A DNA stretch of 64,000 nucleotides from Linyphia triangularis. Taxonomy: Eukaryota > Arthropoda > Arachnida > Araneae > Linyphiidae. The position numbers and the translations under genes are program-made. The DNA is taken from assembly GCA_963978545.1 (NCBI GenBank), contig OZ021722.1, positions 10,321,401-10,385,400 on the forward strand. Reading direction: 5' to 3'. Position 1 is the first letter of the stretch. Every line of letters starts with the position of its first letter. The notes under the pieces are model-generated. The model was not told where the DNA came from. It searched no databases and saw only the letters and a list, made by a program, of their open reading frames with translations. Positions 12,425 to 24,881 of the stretch are shown here, piece after piece.

Positions 12425-13291
12425 ATTAAAATTTCGAACAATTTGAACTAACTTAAAAAATGGAATGCAGTGTTTTGAATTGTAACTGCTATGGCTCTAA
12501 AGGACTAAACTTAAACTAAACTGCATATATTTTGACATTTTTGTAATGTAATTTTTATGTAAATGATAATATATTTTTTGTCTGTTTTCAAATATCTTTT
12601 TTCTACATCCATAATCATAATTTGGTAGATTGGACTTTGGAATCAAATCACACATGTTTTTTAAGATGCTACGAAAATAAAATATGCATCCCTTTCATAA
12701 TAAATACTGTCTATTTTTTTTATATTCTATTTTGAAGCTAGAATTGTGATATTATGTGTATTTTCTAAAAGTATTCAACACTTTCTCATACAAGACATTA
12801 AAACATATATTCATTTTAAAAAACTGACCTATAAAATAAAATTTAAACAATTGAAATCGTAAATCCTTTATATGCTCTGCAAAGTAAATGAGCAGTTTTG
12901 TCCTCAGATCGAGCTTGCATAGTGGGAAAACCATGCATTGATACTTTTGTTTTTGTCTCCAAAACTTGATACAATGCACTGTCATCAACTAAGAGATTAT
13001 CTGCTTGATTGGATGATGTCAAGTGGATTAGTTAGTCCTCCGCAGATTTACCTGCCTCAAATATAATAAAATAACACTAGCGAGAAGGGAAACAGTTTTT
13101 AACTTAAATCAGCATTCTCGTAAGGTTAAGAAATATGAAGATGAGGTGTCGCATCTTTTGAATATGATGCAATATTTATTAGACTTGCGTTCTTTCTCAA
13201 CTTATGACTTCAGGAATATGAAATTTATTTACTGATTTACTGGTATTTGTATTGTGTTTATTTCATGGGTATTTTTCATTCTCCTCTACAG
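12425..13291. other. AT-rich spacer, nothing recognised
   Basis: No exon signals, repeats with clear ends or RNA genes were seen. The minus-strand ORF at 12752-12988 has no domain features. Confidence 0.4.
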
Positions 13292-13341
13292 ATCGTAGGC
13301 AGAAAGACAAGCTCATAGGCAAACTAACTAGCAAGAGCAGA
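13292..13341 (+). CDS. Candidate small internal exon, 16 codons
   Basis: Flanked by TCTCCTCTACAG (acceptor ending at 13291) and GTAAGT (donor at 13342). One frame is open throughout and reads RRQKDKLIGKLTSKSR, a basic peptide. It lies 2 kb downstream of the exon-like block ending at 11221 and could be the next exon of the same relic gene. With only 50 bp, chance splice-like signals remain possible. Confidence 0.35.
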
Positions 13342-13732
13342 GTAAGTGGGAAAGTTTTGTTCCTGCGTACAATAAGGCCAAGTATCTTAACAGTCTCTTT
13401 GTGAGTATTGTTTTTCATTAGAAAATATCTGTCTGAACTTTAATGTGTGTATTGATTAAATGTTTTGCTTCTGAATAAGCTTTTTTGCAACTGTAAACAT
13501 TATCGTCTAGCATTTGTATTTTGCCATAAAAGCAAGAATAGCCCTCTTTTCCTTGGGATTCCAGGAGGAAGTTGAAATTCATTGATACATTTAGTGTATT
13601 ATAACCTTATTGGGTGCCAATTTTCTGCATGCATCACTCCATTTTAAATCGAAGAGTCTTGTTTCTATAGCAACTGCCACCATCCAAACTATTTGGTGGG
13701 AGCTGTTCTCCTAATAGGCAGTGCAAATAATG

Positions 13733-13818
13733 CAGAGTGGCCACAGAATCTGGAAATGTCAAGGAGCTTTTTGATTCTGGAAAAAATCGGGGAAATGTCA
13801 GGGAATGTTTTAAAATCC
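13733..13818. mobile_element. Fragment of GTGGCCAC-TIR MITE
   Basis: CAGAGTGGCCACAGAATCTGG and the following GGAAATGTCAGGGAATGTTT match the 5' end of the elements at 9495, 12036 and 60726. The rest is lost. Confidence 0.6.
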
Positions 13819-14494
13819 TAGTCCTACAGTGAGAACCTCTGGTTTTTGCTTCTCCTCTTGTTGTGCTGACTTTATTTCATCCTTCCCTCTCTTATCTTTC
13901 CCCCTTCTTGTTTGTCTGTTGCCTGCAGACTTTTTGTGGTATAATATCGTGGGGCAGACTATTTATGGTACAATACTATCTGTCTGGGCTTTGGTACCAT
14001 ATTGACCTGCTCAAGAAAGTTCATTTCAAACAGCTGCAGGTTTTTCTACAGACCTTATCAGTACTGTAAGTGAGTCACGTTGTGTGCTGCATGGTATTTG
14101 GAGCTTGAAGATTTGCTTGGAAAACTTATTCTATTCTTTATTATAAAAGCACCAATTTTTTTATTTTAAAAAGAACACAACATTGTGTTAGTTAAATCCT
14201 TAAGTACTACTTTTCAAAATTTCTTAAATGGTTTAGCTTTCATCATAGAGAAATTAATGTAAATTTTAAAGATGTCAATTGTCAAAGAAGTCCTTAATTA
14301 ACTTCCCAAAATACCTTGAAAGTTAGGTTTTGCATGACAAATTATAAGGAAAAATGTGTGCTTAACTAAACTTTCTGCAAATGTGATGTGTGAGAGCTAA
14401 TAAAATTTAAATTTTTTTTATCTACTAAGAAATATATGGTTGATTAAAATTCCACGTCAGGAAAGACTATCCCTTCTAGTTTTGTCACGAATGT
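13819..14494. other. AT-rich spacer, nothing firm
   Basis: No convincing gene. The last 55 bp (from about 14440, TTGATTAAAATTCCACGTCA) begin a dispersed repeat that is also present at 20575. Confidence 0.35.
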
Positions 14495-14502
14495 GATACA
14501 AC

Positions 14503-14833
14503 CATCAATATAGATAAACAACTGAATAGACTGCTTAACGCTGGGAAAATGAAGCCTTTGCCAGATGCCAATGGTGAGATAAAAAATATGGATTGCCGAG
14601 GATTGAAAATAAAATTTTGGATGTCAGCAGAAATGTCAATAGTTGACCTTAATTAGAAATAATGTGCCTAAATATATCTACTCTAGCACTTTACAAGGTT
14701 TTTCGCATTCCCATCCAACTATAAATGTGAACTGCGATTGGTTAATCATCTCGCCAGTTTCGCAATCCCCGGTGCGTTTTTCTCCTTGCATTGACATCGG
14801 ATCAGTCTATCCAGTTGTTTATCCATTTTGATG
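14503..14833. mobile_element. 331-bp MITE with approximately 30-bp TIRs, inserted in another repeat
   Basis: The ends are inverted repeats: CATCAATATAGATAAACAAC at left, and the reverse complement of the right end reads CATCAAAATGGATAAACAAC. It is flanked by GATACAAC (14495-14502) and GATTCAAC (14834-14841), an 8-bp TSD with one difference. The surrounding sequence is also present uninterrupted at 20575-20670, where GATCCAAC occurs once (20632-20639), an empty-site homologue. The 8-bp TSD suggests hAT-like mobilisation. There is no coding capacity. Confidence 0.88.
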
Positions 14834-14841
14834 GATTCAAC

Positions 14842-14923
14842 GTGAAATGTATTACACCCTTATTTCTGAAATGGTCTCGCATATCCCCCTCCCCCTGAAA
14901 AAAATCCTGGCTACGCCCCTGAT
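14842..14923. repeat. End of hAT-like repeat (GGGGCGTAGCCAG terminus)
   Basis: Ends CCTGGCTACGCCCCTG, whose reverse complement CAGGGGCGTAGCCAGG has the look of a hAT terminal inverted repeat. It is the right part of the host repeat into which the 14503-14833 MITE inserted. The left end was not located. Confidence 0.45.
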
Positions 14924-17119
14924 TAAGGCAAATTGTTTCTTGTCCTTTCCTTTTTTAATTTTTTACTGAAAAATTTGTTGCTGAAATTTTTTTTATCAGT
15001 TTTAAAAGAAGGTTGATTTGCAGAGTAGGTACAACAGCCATTCATGGGCAGGAATGTGAACGTCATCGAAACTAGGTGGTTTGAAAAAAATATTCTTTAG
15101 TGGCTTTTATTTGTGTGAAATTGAACGGGATAATAAACTTTTGACCATGTAAACTATACAATTAAAGTTAATCTCAAAAGAGTTAAATATCTCAAATTTA
15201 TTTTTCAAAAAAGTGTAAAATCTAAAAACAAATTAAAACTGTCCCAATATTAATGATGATAACTTTTATTGCAGGTGAATCATACAATCAATTGAAAGGC
15301 TATCTTGAGGACTTTTCAGTGAAGAAATTCCTGATGTGTTCATGGACCAAATTATACCATGAAAAACACATTAAGTTTGTCTTTAGCCTTAATTTACTTT
15401 TTTTTTTTTAAAGTTGTTATTACATGTTTGTGAAATTTAAAAAATATGGAATTGTTAAAAAAATTATGTGCATCGACATGATTTTTTAAAAGTATGATTG
15501 TAAAAAAGAATTAAACTTAAAACCAAGTTAAATATTAAAAAATGAAAATATTAAATCAAAATAAACTAAATTTTATTATCAAAATAAACAAGAAATTAAA
15601 TTAAAATAAAAAAATTAATTAAAATAAAAAAATTAATTAAAATAAAAAAATTAATTAAAATAAAAAAATTAATTAAAATAAATTAATGAATTAAAAAAAT
15701 AATTTACTGTAAAACTTAATAATAAATTAAATGTATTAAAAATTAAATTAAAATAAATAAAAATTAAAAAAAAAAAAAAAAATGAATATAAGCAAATTGC
15801 ATGGGATTAGTAGATAACTGTCCCAAAATCTATATCTACAGGATATAAATATTTGTCCATAGCCCTTTTGTAATTATATTGCAGTGACTCAGCTGTAGAG
15901 CTTAAAATTAATTAAAACAAACTATGGAAAGTTTTTATTTTTAATGAAATGCGCTCCAACTCGGATGTCTTGTAATAAAATGCAATTTATATAGGAGAAA
16001 ATTATCATGGGAGGAAAATCCAAATTGATGACATCTTCAATTTAAATGCAATATTTTTTTGTTGAAAACATAAGATCTATTGCTTCTGATTATTTAGCTT
16101 TAAAAAAAAAAGGGGGGGGGGGGAAGACTTAACAGTTGTAAGAAAAAACAAATCCCAATTAAAATTTAGTTTCTTAAAAGCTAAAGAACATTGTGCTGGC
16201 TTGCTGCATGTTGTTGAACAAAGTTTGCTCTTTTGAGGCGTTGTTAAGAAAAGTTGTATGTTTTAACCATCAAGTACAAATATTTTTTCACCCTTCCCAT
16301 GCATAACTTTTTGTAACTTCTCTTTCTCCTAATGTTTAGGAGCATAGCAACTGTTGCAATCATAAAACTGTTACAGCATAGCAACTGTTTAATAGCAATC
16401 CCACCATATTTAGCCTTATGTGATTCCTTCAGTAAAGCTCTTTTTACCCATTCAAAATTATGAACTCCAGAATTTTTGAAGATGCTCATTTCAAGTAAGT
16501 TCTGTAGTATATTTGTGAACGAACTCCATGCTCCCGCCACTCACATTATTGAAATAATCGATTAAAAATTTTGTTCTCAAATTGTACAAATTTCGCATTA
16601 TATGCGGGTAACAAGTTTTTCGGCCACCGAAAAGAAAATTGATTTCGTCTAATCACTTTCATAAGTTAGTTTGGTTTTCTCTTGATTTTGATTGTCTGAA
16701 GAGAAGAGCATCAGCTTAAAAAAAGCATTAAAAGGTTGCTGCAATTTTTTAATCAAATGAATGCAAATACCTTCAATTGAAGTTGAAAGGAAACACTCAA
16801 AAGGAAACAAAGCAACTATTGACTAATTTGTCCATTATTTACATTGAAATGCAGTGGTGTAGTGCTAAATTAATATGTCTCCTTTTTTAAACTCAATACC
16901 AAGAGAGTAGAACTAAATATTTTCCTAACCATTTTTCATTTATTTAAAGAATTTTAAATTCAATGTTTAGATACGCTTTACAATCACAAATGATAGCTAT
17001 GTATGTGACCAATTTTTTTTTAAGGAATGGAGACATACATTTTCAATTTAAAATTAAGCAATTTAAGTTATGGTGTATGTGTTACAGTTATTTATTAAAA
17101 TATTACATTAATCATTACA
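14924..17119. other. Very AT-rich spacer with an 18-bp (A/T)n minisatellite
   Basis: At 15600-15680 an AAATAAAAAAATTAATTA unit of 18 bp is repeated four to five times. A G11 run lies near 16112. The minus-strand ORF at 16244-16540 shows no domain, has no splice or promoter context and is probably chance. Confidence 0.45.
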
Positions 17120-17485
17120 CAGGGTTCCTATAGTCATTAAAAGTGCTTAATATTTTTTAACTTGTTTTCAAGGCTTTGAAAATACTTAGAGGTGCTTAAA
17201 AGTCATTGAAAATGCTTAGCGGTTCTTAAAAGTCCTTAATTTTTGCCAATGTTGTGTGCCCAATGTGTTGTGTGCAAAATTTATATATCCGCATCGTATC
17301 GCAATTCTCGGACATATTTGTATTAGACATGCGCCAACTTGTAACTTTTTTGGTAAAATATACTTTATTAAAGTATATATATATAGACATGATGCCTGAA
17401 AAAAAAATTTCAAAGGTCCTTAAAAACATTATTTAGGTACTTAAAAGTCATTGATTTTCATTCAGTGATTTGAGTGGAAACTCTG
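17120..17485. mobile_element. 366-bp TIR element with TTACA TSD
   Basis: Starts CAGGGTTCCTATAGTCATTA and ends GTGGAAACTCTG, whose reverse complement is CAGAGTTTCCAC. It is flanked by TTACA on both sides (17115-17119, 17486-17490). Subterminal motifs are repeated (AAAAGTCATTG, AAAGTCCTTAA, AAAGTGCTTAA). The short ORFs inside overlap each other on both strands and are not genes. Confidence 0.75.
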
Positions 17486-17490
17486 TTACA

Positions 17491-17970
17491 AGATGATAAA
17501 AGCTTATTTATCAAATCTTGCTGAACCAAACAATTTTAAACATTCAGAAGGGTATAATAAAAAATACAAGATTGACAATAGAGTCTTTGTATATTGAATA
17601 CTGAACATCAGAAATTTCTTAAGAAATTTGGAATTCTAGAAATTTCAGATTTTAAATTCCACAATAATACAGGCCTATTTTACAATCTATATTCTGTGAC
17701 ACTAGTCTGCTATAGTATTATGAAAATGAAGGTTAAGGACTTTGGCTTTTGCCTGCTTATGGTGTTGTTAACTCATGGCAAACTGTTTCACCTTGATACT
17801 AAAGTAGCCTACAACAATAACGTTAAAATTGCCTATTTTAAAAGCACAAATAAGGTACTGTATTCCCCAAATACCAATTTGAAAGAGCACATAGGAAATC
17901 AATATCAAGGAATATTGGAAAAACTTCCATGATTGACTTGGTATGATTAAGTGTCCTTGATCCTGTCTAT
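17491..17970. other. AT-rich spacer with an unsupported 112-codon ORF
   Basis: An ORF at 17594-17932 on the + strand has no recognisable domain, no splice context and ordinary AT-rich composition. It is probably chance and is not called as a gene. Confidence 0.35.
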
Positions 17971-19160
17971 TACTTCTTCCCTAGTCAAGCTCATTAATTA
18001 AAGCTGGGCTTACTTCTCAAGGGGAAGGGTTGGGGTAGAATTATGTCCTCTGTTAATGGAAATTTTGTCCTCTGCCTGGCTCATTAATTTGAGCTGGGCT
18101 TGCCAATGTCTGTTATACATTTCACTTACCAGGCTCATTCATTAACTTCAGCTTGGTTATCTTAGTGTACTTGTATCAGGTAAATTAACTTACCCAAGAT
18201 TCATTAAAAACCATTTCCCCTCATTGTCCAGCTAAATTGCTCTTGTCCCAAGCCAAGATAATTAACTTGAGTTTGATTAATTTCCCAAGCTTTATGCAGA
18301 CCTGGTCCACTGTCTTGCAAATTACCTCTTGCAGCAGGTCTGTTCATTAAATTGAGTTCAGCTTGCCATTGTCAGACTAGTCACATTAGGGTACCCACCG
18401 GGCTCATTAATTTGAGTTTGGCAAACTTTAGTGCCATCTGGTTGATAAATCTCTTCTTCTCTGGGATACATTGTAGAATATTAAACTAATCCAGTCCATT
18501 GTCCAGCTAAATTACTCTTCTCTCAAGCCGGGCTCATTAACTTGAGCTTGGCAAACTCAAAAACCTTAAGATAATCTCCACAGCTGTCTAACCAATTACT
18601 TCTGCCCCAGCCAGGCTCATTAACTTGAGCTTGGCTCAATTTCATAAACCTTAAGCTAATCTCCACAGCTGTCCGACCAATTACTTCTGGTCCAGCCAGG
18701 CTCATTAACAAGAGCTTGGTTAACTTCTAAAACTTTAAGCTGATCTCCACAGCTGTCCAACCAATTACTTCTGGCCCAGCCAGACTCATTAACTTGAGTT
18801 TGGCTTTCCAAGGCTAATATGAATCTCATCCACTTTCCATTTAAATATATCAGGTGCCAGTGGCTCTGAATAGTTTTGAGTTCCACTTATTGAGGTTTCT
18901 GGATATTGACCAACTTAGACTTTCTAATATCTGGGCTAATTAATTTGAGTTTGGGTAACTTTGTTTAATTTGGCAAATAAGCCTGGTTAATTAACTCTTT
19001 ACCTACAACAGACATATTGCAGGTCATTAATTCACTCCCATTGAACATGTCAGGTTCATTAACTTGAACTTGGCTAACTAAATACTTAAGCTTATCTCAT
19101 CCATTGTCTGGCCAATTGCTTCAATCCCAGCCGGGCTCGTTAACTTGAGCTTGGATTTCT
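17970..19160. repeat. Degenerate minisatellite, about 84-bp core unit
   Basis: About thirteen occurrences of CATTAACTTGAGCTTGG-like sequence are spaced 50-145 bp apart. The best-preserved units are at 18535, 18618, 18703 and 18787, a period of 83-85 bp, with internal CTCCACAGCTGTCCAACCAA and TTACTTCTGGCCCAGCCAGG. On the minus strand an 84-bp unit stays in frame and gives a roughly 28-residue repeat containing VNEPGW, RSNWLDSCGD and LKV. Outer units are eroded. Confidence 0.85.
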
Positions 19161-19717
19161 CCCCTAACCTTAAATGAATTCTATCATTGAGTTTTATTTA
19201 CTTGACTGAAAGTAATGATAGCTTGGGTTGTTTTGAGCAACTATCATCTGTAGAGAACTTTGCTTTCGAAAGGTCATCCTTCAAACATGTCTGTTCATTC
19301 TACTGAAACGCTTTATATCTTTGAAGTTGGGAAGTCAGTATGGGCTAAGTACCTGAAGATAAAGCGTTTGTTGTGTCAGATTGATAACGTTTCCAAAATT
19401 ATGGTCATTTATAGTCAGCAAACCAGTATTCTATGTGAAGAGTAGTTCACATTATTTTCTTTAGAGGCTGAATCACTGGGACTAGTTTGCATGGTTTTCT
19501 CTAGAGGTTGAATTATTAGGTGTAGTTTCTTGTTGGGTAATAGGTGTTGGTTTGTGGTATGTCTTGCTCTGCCTAATTGACTTTTGTGGAGGTACCCGGG
19601 AGGGACCAATTTAACTAATCTGATTCTACTGCTATTTATTTATAATTGTTAAGGTCCTGCCTTCCCAGAGGCCAAATAAGCAGAGTCGGATGATGGTTTG
19701 TGTGTGTTTGCGAGTGT

Positions 19718-19815
19718 TGTTAGTCTGGTGTGAATGTATGCTGTTTGGTATGAATGTGTGCAATTGGTTTGGTGTGAATGTGTGCAATTAGTTTGGTGTG
19801 AATCTGTTGGTTTGT
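19718..19815. repeat. Short GT-rich tandem repeat
   Basis: About four degenerate units of GGTTTGGTGTGAATGTGTGC, each roughly 25-27 bp. Confidence 0.7.
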
Positions 19816-22117
19816 TTTAGGGGTGTAAAGGGTGAGGAGGGAAGGATTTTTGAAACTATGAGCTGGAGGTGACTGCAATTTTGGAAATCTCTTCAATCTG
19901 ACATATCATACGCTTATGCAATAACTGATATTCTGAAATTTAGGGTTTTTGATCACCAATACTGAGCTGAAATATTAATTTATCTTTTTATACTTGAATC
20001 TATGAAATATAGTAAAACAATTCCTAGAAGTTATGGCAAAATGATCCTCCCCGATAATCTTAATTTTACAACACCTCTTGGAGATTCTGAGATACTTTGC
20101 CCTTAGGTGCACCAAGGGAAAAGTATAAAAAAAAAACATCAAGGGAAAAGTTCCGAATGAGTTAATTGAGCTCTCATTTTCTAAAAGATTACTTTGAATG
20201 CGACTTTAGTAGTGATTGAATAATCGAAAGCAAAGTTTCTCTCCTTCGATCGGCCAGAGTTTAGAATCATACCCCTTGGAAAATAATGTAAACAGATAGC
20301 ATAGCCGGGATTAGTTGAGCTGTCCGTGATAAGTATAACTGATGACTTTTCCTGTTATGTGATAGGACGTCATGTTGCATAACAGGAAAAGTCTGTTGTA
20401 ATTTGACTACAGCGGAAGACTCAAATTATTACCACTAACAAACCCTGTTAATTTTGACCACTAGCCAACCCTGTTAATTTTGACCACTAGCAAACCCTGT
20501 TACAAAAATTCACTGTTGGTAGTCCCTCCTGCAACAAAACTTCGAAACCCAAATGAGAAAATGTACGAAAGTGTTTGATTAAAATTTCATTTGTCAAGAA
20601 AGACTATCCCTTCTATTTTTGACACAAATGTGATCCAACATGAAATGTATGGCACCCGTATTAGTGATATATTAATCTTGTAATTAGCATGTGGATGAGA
20701 TTCAATACCCGAATTTCTCTTAAGATGGCTGTGTGGATCTTTTACAGTGAAGACAAAGATGTTTATCAAAATCCTGTTAAATCTAAGTGTCTGTATTTCC
20801 AAGTTGCAAAGTGAATCCCCCCCCCCCCTTCTCCCCCTCTTTATAGAGCTAAAAAATTCCTCTTCTGTTTCAACTGTGTAAATTTAATACTTCACCCAGT
20901 TAAAATATGGAATTATGGGGAACAATAATATTTACTAAATCCCTTAATAATATTTTTTCCCTATGTGCTCTGCGGGAAACAATCCTTATTCTCATTGAGT
21001 GTAATTATTATCTGAGATTTTTGAAGTTTTTACATGGGGGTGTTCTACTACCAAAAATAGTTGAACGGTTTTCAGACAAAAGAAATTAGAAATGGCCGAT
21101 AGTTGTTGATTCAGCTTATTTATGTTTTGTGTGCGACTTCAATTATTCCCACTGTTTAAAGCCCCACTGGTGGTCATGCACTTATATATGAGTCATTTGA
21201 TTCCCCAGTTTTTCCAGCAATACACATTTTAAAGTTTATTAATAATATTTAAAATAAAATATTTTTATTAGGATGATGGTTTACAACCTATCTAAAGCAA
21301 AATAAATAAAAAATATTTTAAATTATATATTTCAATTGGAAATATTATTTAAAAATTGTTGCAGGGAAAATAGCTAGAATTTCGTCCATTCCCTGTGCCA
21401 TAAGAGGGTTAAAAGCATAGCAAGATCTGTCAATCTCTCGCATTTGTCTTCTAATAATATATATATCCTCCAAATGCAGTGTGCATCACAATTTTTTGTT
21501 TTTAATCAAAATAACTATGCAATTGTTTTCTCAACTAACGTCTAATGCTAGTAAAAAGTAAATATCCCCCCCCCCCCCCCAAGATTTCTATTGTCTTAGG
21601 ATATTACTTTAATGGCCCGATAAGTTAATATTTTCCAGGTATCATGAGGGATTTCCTTTTTGGAAAGGGCTAAAATGCGATTGCAAAACTTTTTTCTGGT
21701 CGCTACTACACCACTGCATTTTTCGCATATCATAAGATGTTCTGGAATATTGTTAAATCTCTTAAAAGGGATCCACTCTTCTGATGTGAGGATTCAAAGG
21801 CATTTGTGGAAAAAATGGATGACATTCTCTGTAGAAGATTAGACATGGAAGGTAGATTTCTGATACAGCTTTGTGCTCAGTATCTGTTTCTAACATGATG
21901 ATGTCATCGTTGCTTTTTAACAGACTTTTTTAAGAAAAGCCATAAAAGTAATCAATACCAGTCTATTAGAAATGTAATGAGTAGCCCTCACTATTACCTG
22001 TTATTGCGCACTAAGTTGCCGCAAACACAATTATTTTGAAGGAAGTGGCATCAATCTTCCAAGCTGAGTTTCATCAAATCGGAAGTATATTTTCAAGTTT
22101 ACTTCTTATGATGTCAT

Positions 22118-22155
<38 letters not shown>

Positions 22156-23709
22156 CTTCCACTTTGGAGTTAAGCTCTAATTATAATCCAGAGATAATGT
22201 ACATTATTTTTTGGTTTCGCAACAAGTTTTTTTCCCCAAGTCATCAAACCGGCATATTTGGTTATGCTCGAATTAAGTTCTTCCAGTGATTCGTTTGAGA
22301 CAAATAGTTGTTAGGAAAGTTTTTGCTATGTCTTGTTGTAACAACTTAGCCATGTTCCAATATAGTTCTTGTTCCAGTTAATGATCCTCATAATAAGAAG
22401 GAAATTTTGCCTAAGGCATAAGTAGAGGCCTCCATTAGACTAGTATTATTGGTATTTTATGTATTAATTAATTGACCAGGTCCGCGTGAAAGGAAAAAAA
22501 TAATTACTAGACGTAAGTCGTTGGATACTTTGCATCACCAGTTTTTCTAGATGCTCATATACACTTGCTTCACATACATTTGTCACTTTCGCTGTATTTT
22601 TTCCGCCCACTTAATTAACAAAAAAAATCAAGTTTCATAGTTCCCCAAAGTCACAAGAGCCTCAATTGCCAACAAAAAACTCTTTGGGTATAATTTTCAC
22701 CAAATATCCATATGGGCTCCTCTTGCATTTGTGCTATAAAAATAGAAATAACTGCTTGATTTGTTTAAACTTGGCATCCAAAGCATAGTAATTATTAAAA
22801 GAAGTATCTGAATCAAACTTTCAGCTATTTGCAAATTTAGTGACCCATTTTTGACAGTTAAAAAAGTTATTGAGGCAATATGACTTAATTTATGAGCTGA
22901 ACATAATAATTAATAGCTTTTAAAAAAAATTCCCTGTGCCATGATTACTACAATTTACAATACAGCTGAGTCATAAGAGCATTGCTCTTCTTTAAAACTG
23001 GAAAAAAAAATAAAAATTAAAGCCTTGGTACCTAATGTGAAATTGGAACTAATCCCATGCAATAACATTAAGAAAAACATGATTTATTTTTAAATATATT
23101 ATTCAATATTCTCTTAAAAATTATAAAACTGATTTCTTATAAAAATAATATTAGGAATAAGAATAAGATTCAAAATTTTATCTTTAAAAGTTTTGTGTAT
23201 ATATATATATTATAAATAAAAATAGGATCGAAAATTAATTTTTTAATTATTAATAAAAATACAATTAAAAATGTTTTCTTTTTAAAAAACTTAGTGCACA
23301 TATTAATTCAACTTTTTATGGGAATGAATCTCATATTGTGTATAATCATACCTTTTGTATAAGATGTCACATGCAAATATTATTTGTGAACGTATACAAG
23401 ATATATATTGGCTGTATTATGATGTTTAATATTTTGTTGTTGTTGAATATTTCTGTTATTTTCCTTATTCACAAGATTACAATTCATTCAAAAATAAAAA
23501 AAACTGTTCCATAATTTGTACATTAATTTGTTTATTTTTTAATTGCATCTAAATTTAAAGAGTTGTTTTTTAGTGGTTCACTTTGGCTAATATCAAGTTA
23601 AGTTTTAAATGTTTAAAAAGTTGTGTAACAAGATGTTTTTAAGTTGTGTAACAAGATGTATCCATACATGTATTTTATTTGTATGTGTTGTCTTGGTTTT
23701 ATTTCATTA
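19816..23709. other. AT-rich spacer; hairpin, short tandem repeat, homopolymers
   Basis: Contains a perfect 16-bp inverted repeat at 20344-20393, three copies of a roughly 25-bp AACCCTGTTAATTTTGACCAC unit (20441-20500, first 20 bases shared), the empty-site repeat copy at 20575-20720, C-runs at about 20818 and 21567, and a roughly 30-nt T run at about 22121-22150. No gene was recognised; all ORFs are under 75 codons and lack context. Confidence 0.5.
20344..20393. repeat. Perfect 16-bp inverted repeat with 18-bp loop
   Basis: GACTTTTCCTGTTATG at 20344-20359 is exactly complementary to CATAACAGGAAAAGTC at 20378-20393. The loop contains GACGTC. It could be a small foldback or the core of a diverged MITE; no TSD was identified. 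Confidence 0.8.
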
Positions 23710-24881
23710 CTAGCTGTGTGGCCCCGCTCTGCTGGGGATCCGTTGAAAGACATAAAAGTTTACATTTAAGAAAAAGTGGAACAGATGTAGTAAAGGGTAT
23801 TTGGCGATGTTTTTCAGTTAACGATCAGAAAAATCGCAAAATCAAAAACACGGTACTAATAGAAAACTAAAACATAAACAATAATAAAATTAAGTTAAAT
23901 TATAAAGTATTTGAAAGTTGTTGGTTTGGATTATTTAAGCCTTCTTTTTTGGCAATTTTTATCTGGTACCCGACTAACGAATTAATACCATTTTAAGTTA
24001 AAATATAAATAATAATAAAATTAAAATATAACTGAAAATAAAAACAGTTGTGAGAAACTGCATTTCTCTGTAAAAAAGCACATAACAAAATCGCGCCAAA
24101 GAAATGTCTTATAGAACATCTGAACTAAAAAAGGATTTGTATTCTTCAAAATGTTTTTGTACACAGAAAAAAGTAGTTCCACGCCTGGTATCTTATCAAC
24201 TTAATAATTATGACCAAAACAAATCACCAAACGAATAAAATCGCTAATGATTTACTAAGTTTCTGGTGTAAATTGTAAGATAGTCTGGTGTAAATAATAA
24301 ATATGTGTAATACAAAAAATTTATTAAAATCTAGATAAAATAATATGGAACTTGGATACATAGTACAAAAACACTAAATAAAAAATAAAAAAGCAATCAA
24401 AAAAAGAAATTTTGATATTCTGGGATACAGAAAACAAATAAATATCTACCTGTAAATAAAAAGAACAATCAACAAATGCCATAATGATTTGAAAGTTTTC
24501 GGTGAATTTCAATAATTTTAGCATTATGCTAAAACCGCGCATGTGCAGAGCGTCGATTTACAGTAAATATATTGAAAATTATAATAATATTTAATCGGCT
24601 TATGGGACAGATGATTGTAATACATAAAAATAAGAGGGACCTATTAAAATAACTTTTGGTTTTCTTCTGATGTAATAAGAAAAAAAAATGTTGCTATTCC
24701 AAGAATTTGTTTTTTCATATCAATCAATTTTAATAAATCTTCAACTTTTAATCAAATTTCAAAGTTGTTCTCTACAATCTCCATGTACTAAAGTTTCTAT
24801 GTACCAAATTTCGTACCTCTAGGTGCAGGACTGTATAATGTTCAGACGTACAGACAACTCAATTATATATATATATATAGA
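23710..24881 (-). mobile_element. Helitron-like non-autonomous element (minus strand)
   Basis: On the minus strand it starts TCTATATATATATATAATTG (right edge) and ends CTAG (left edge), inserted between A and T, as expected for Helitrons. Just inside the CTAG end is a small GC-rich hairpin (CCCC at 23722-23725 with GGGG at 23734-23737). The 5' TCTATATA motif is shared with the better-preserved element at 56853-57533. No Rep or helicase coding is present. The 4-bp stem is weak. Confidence 0.6.

Noticed and set aside
14052..14065. 14-bp micro-exon between TTTTCTACAG and GTAAGTGAG
   Set aside because: Too short to support from sequence alone; such juxtapositions occur by chance in T-rich DNA.
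17594..17932. 112-residue plus-strand ORF
   Set aside because: Same reasons; no family resemblance recognised.
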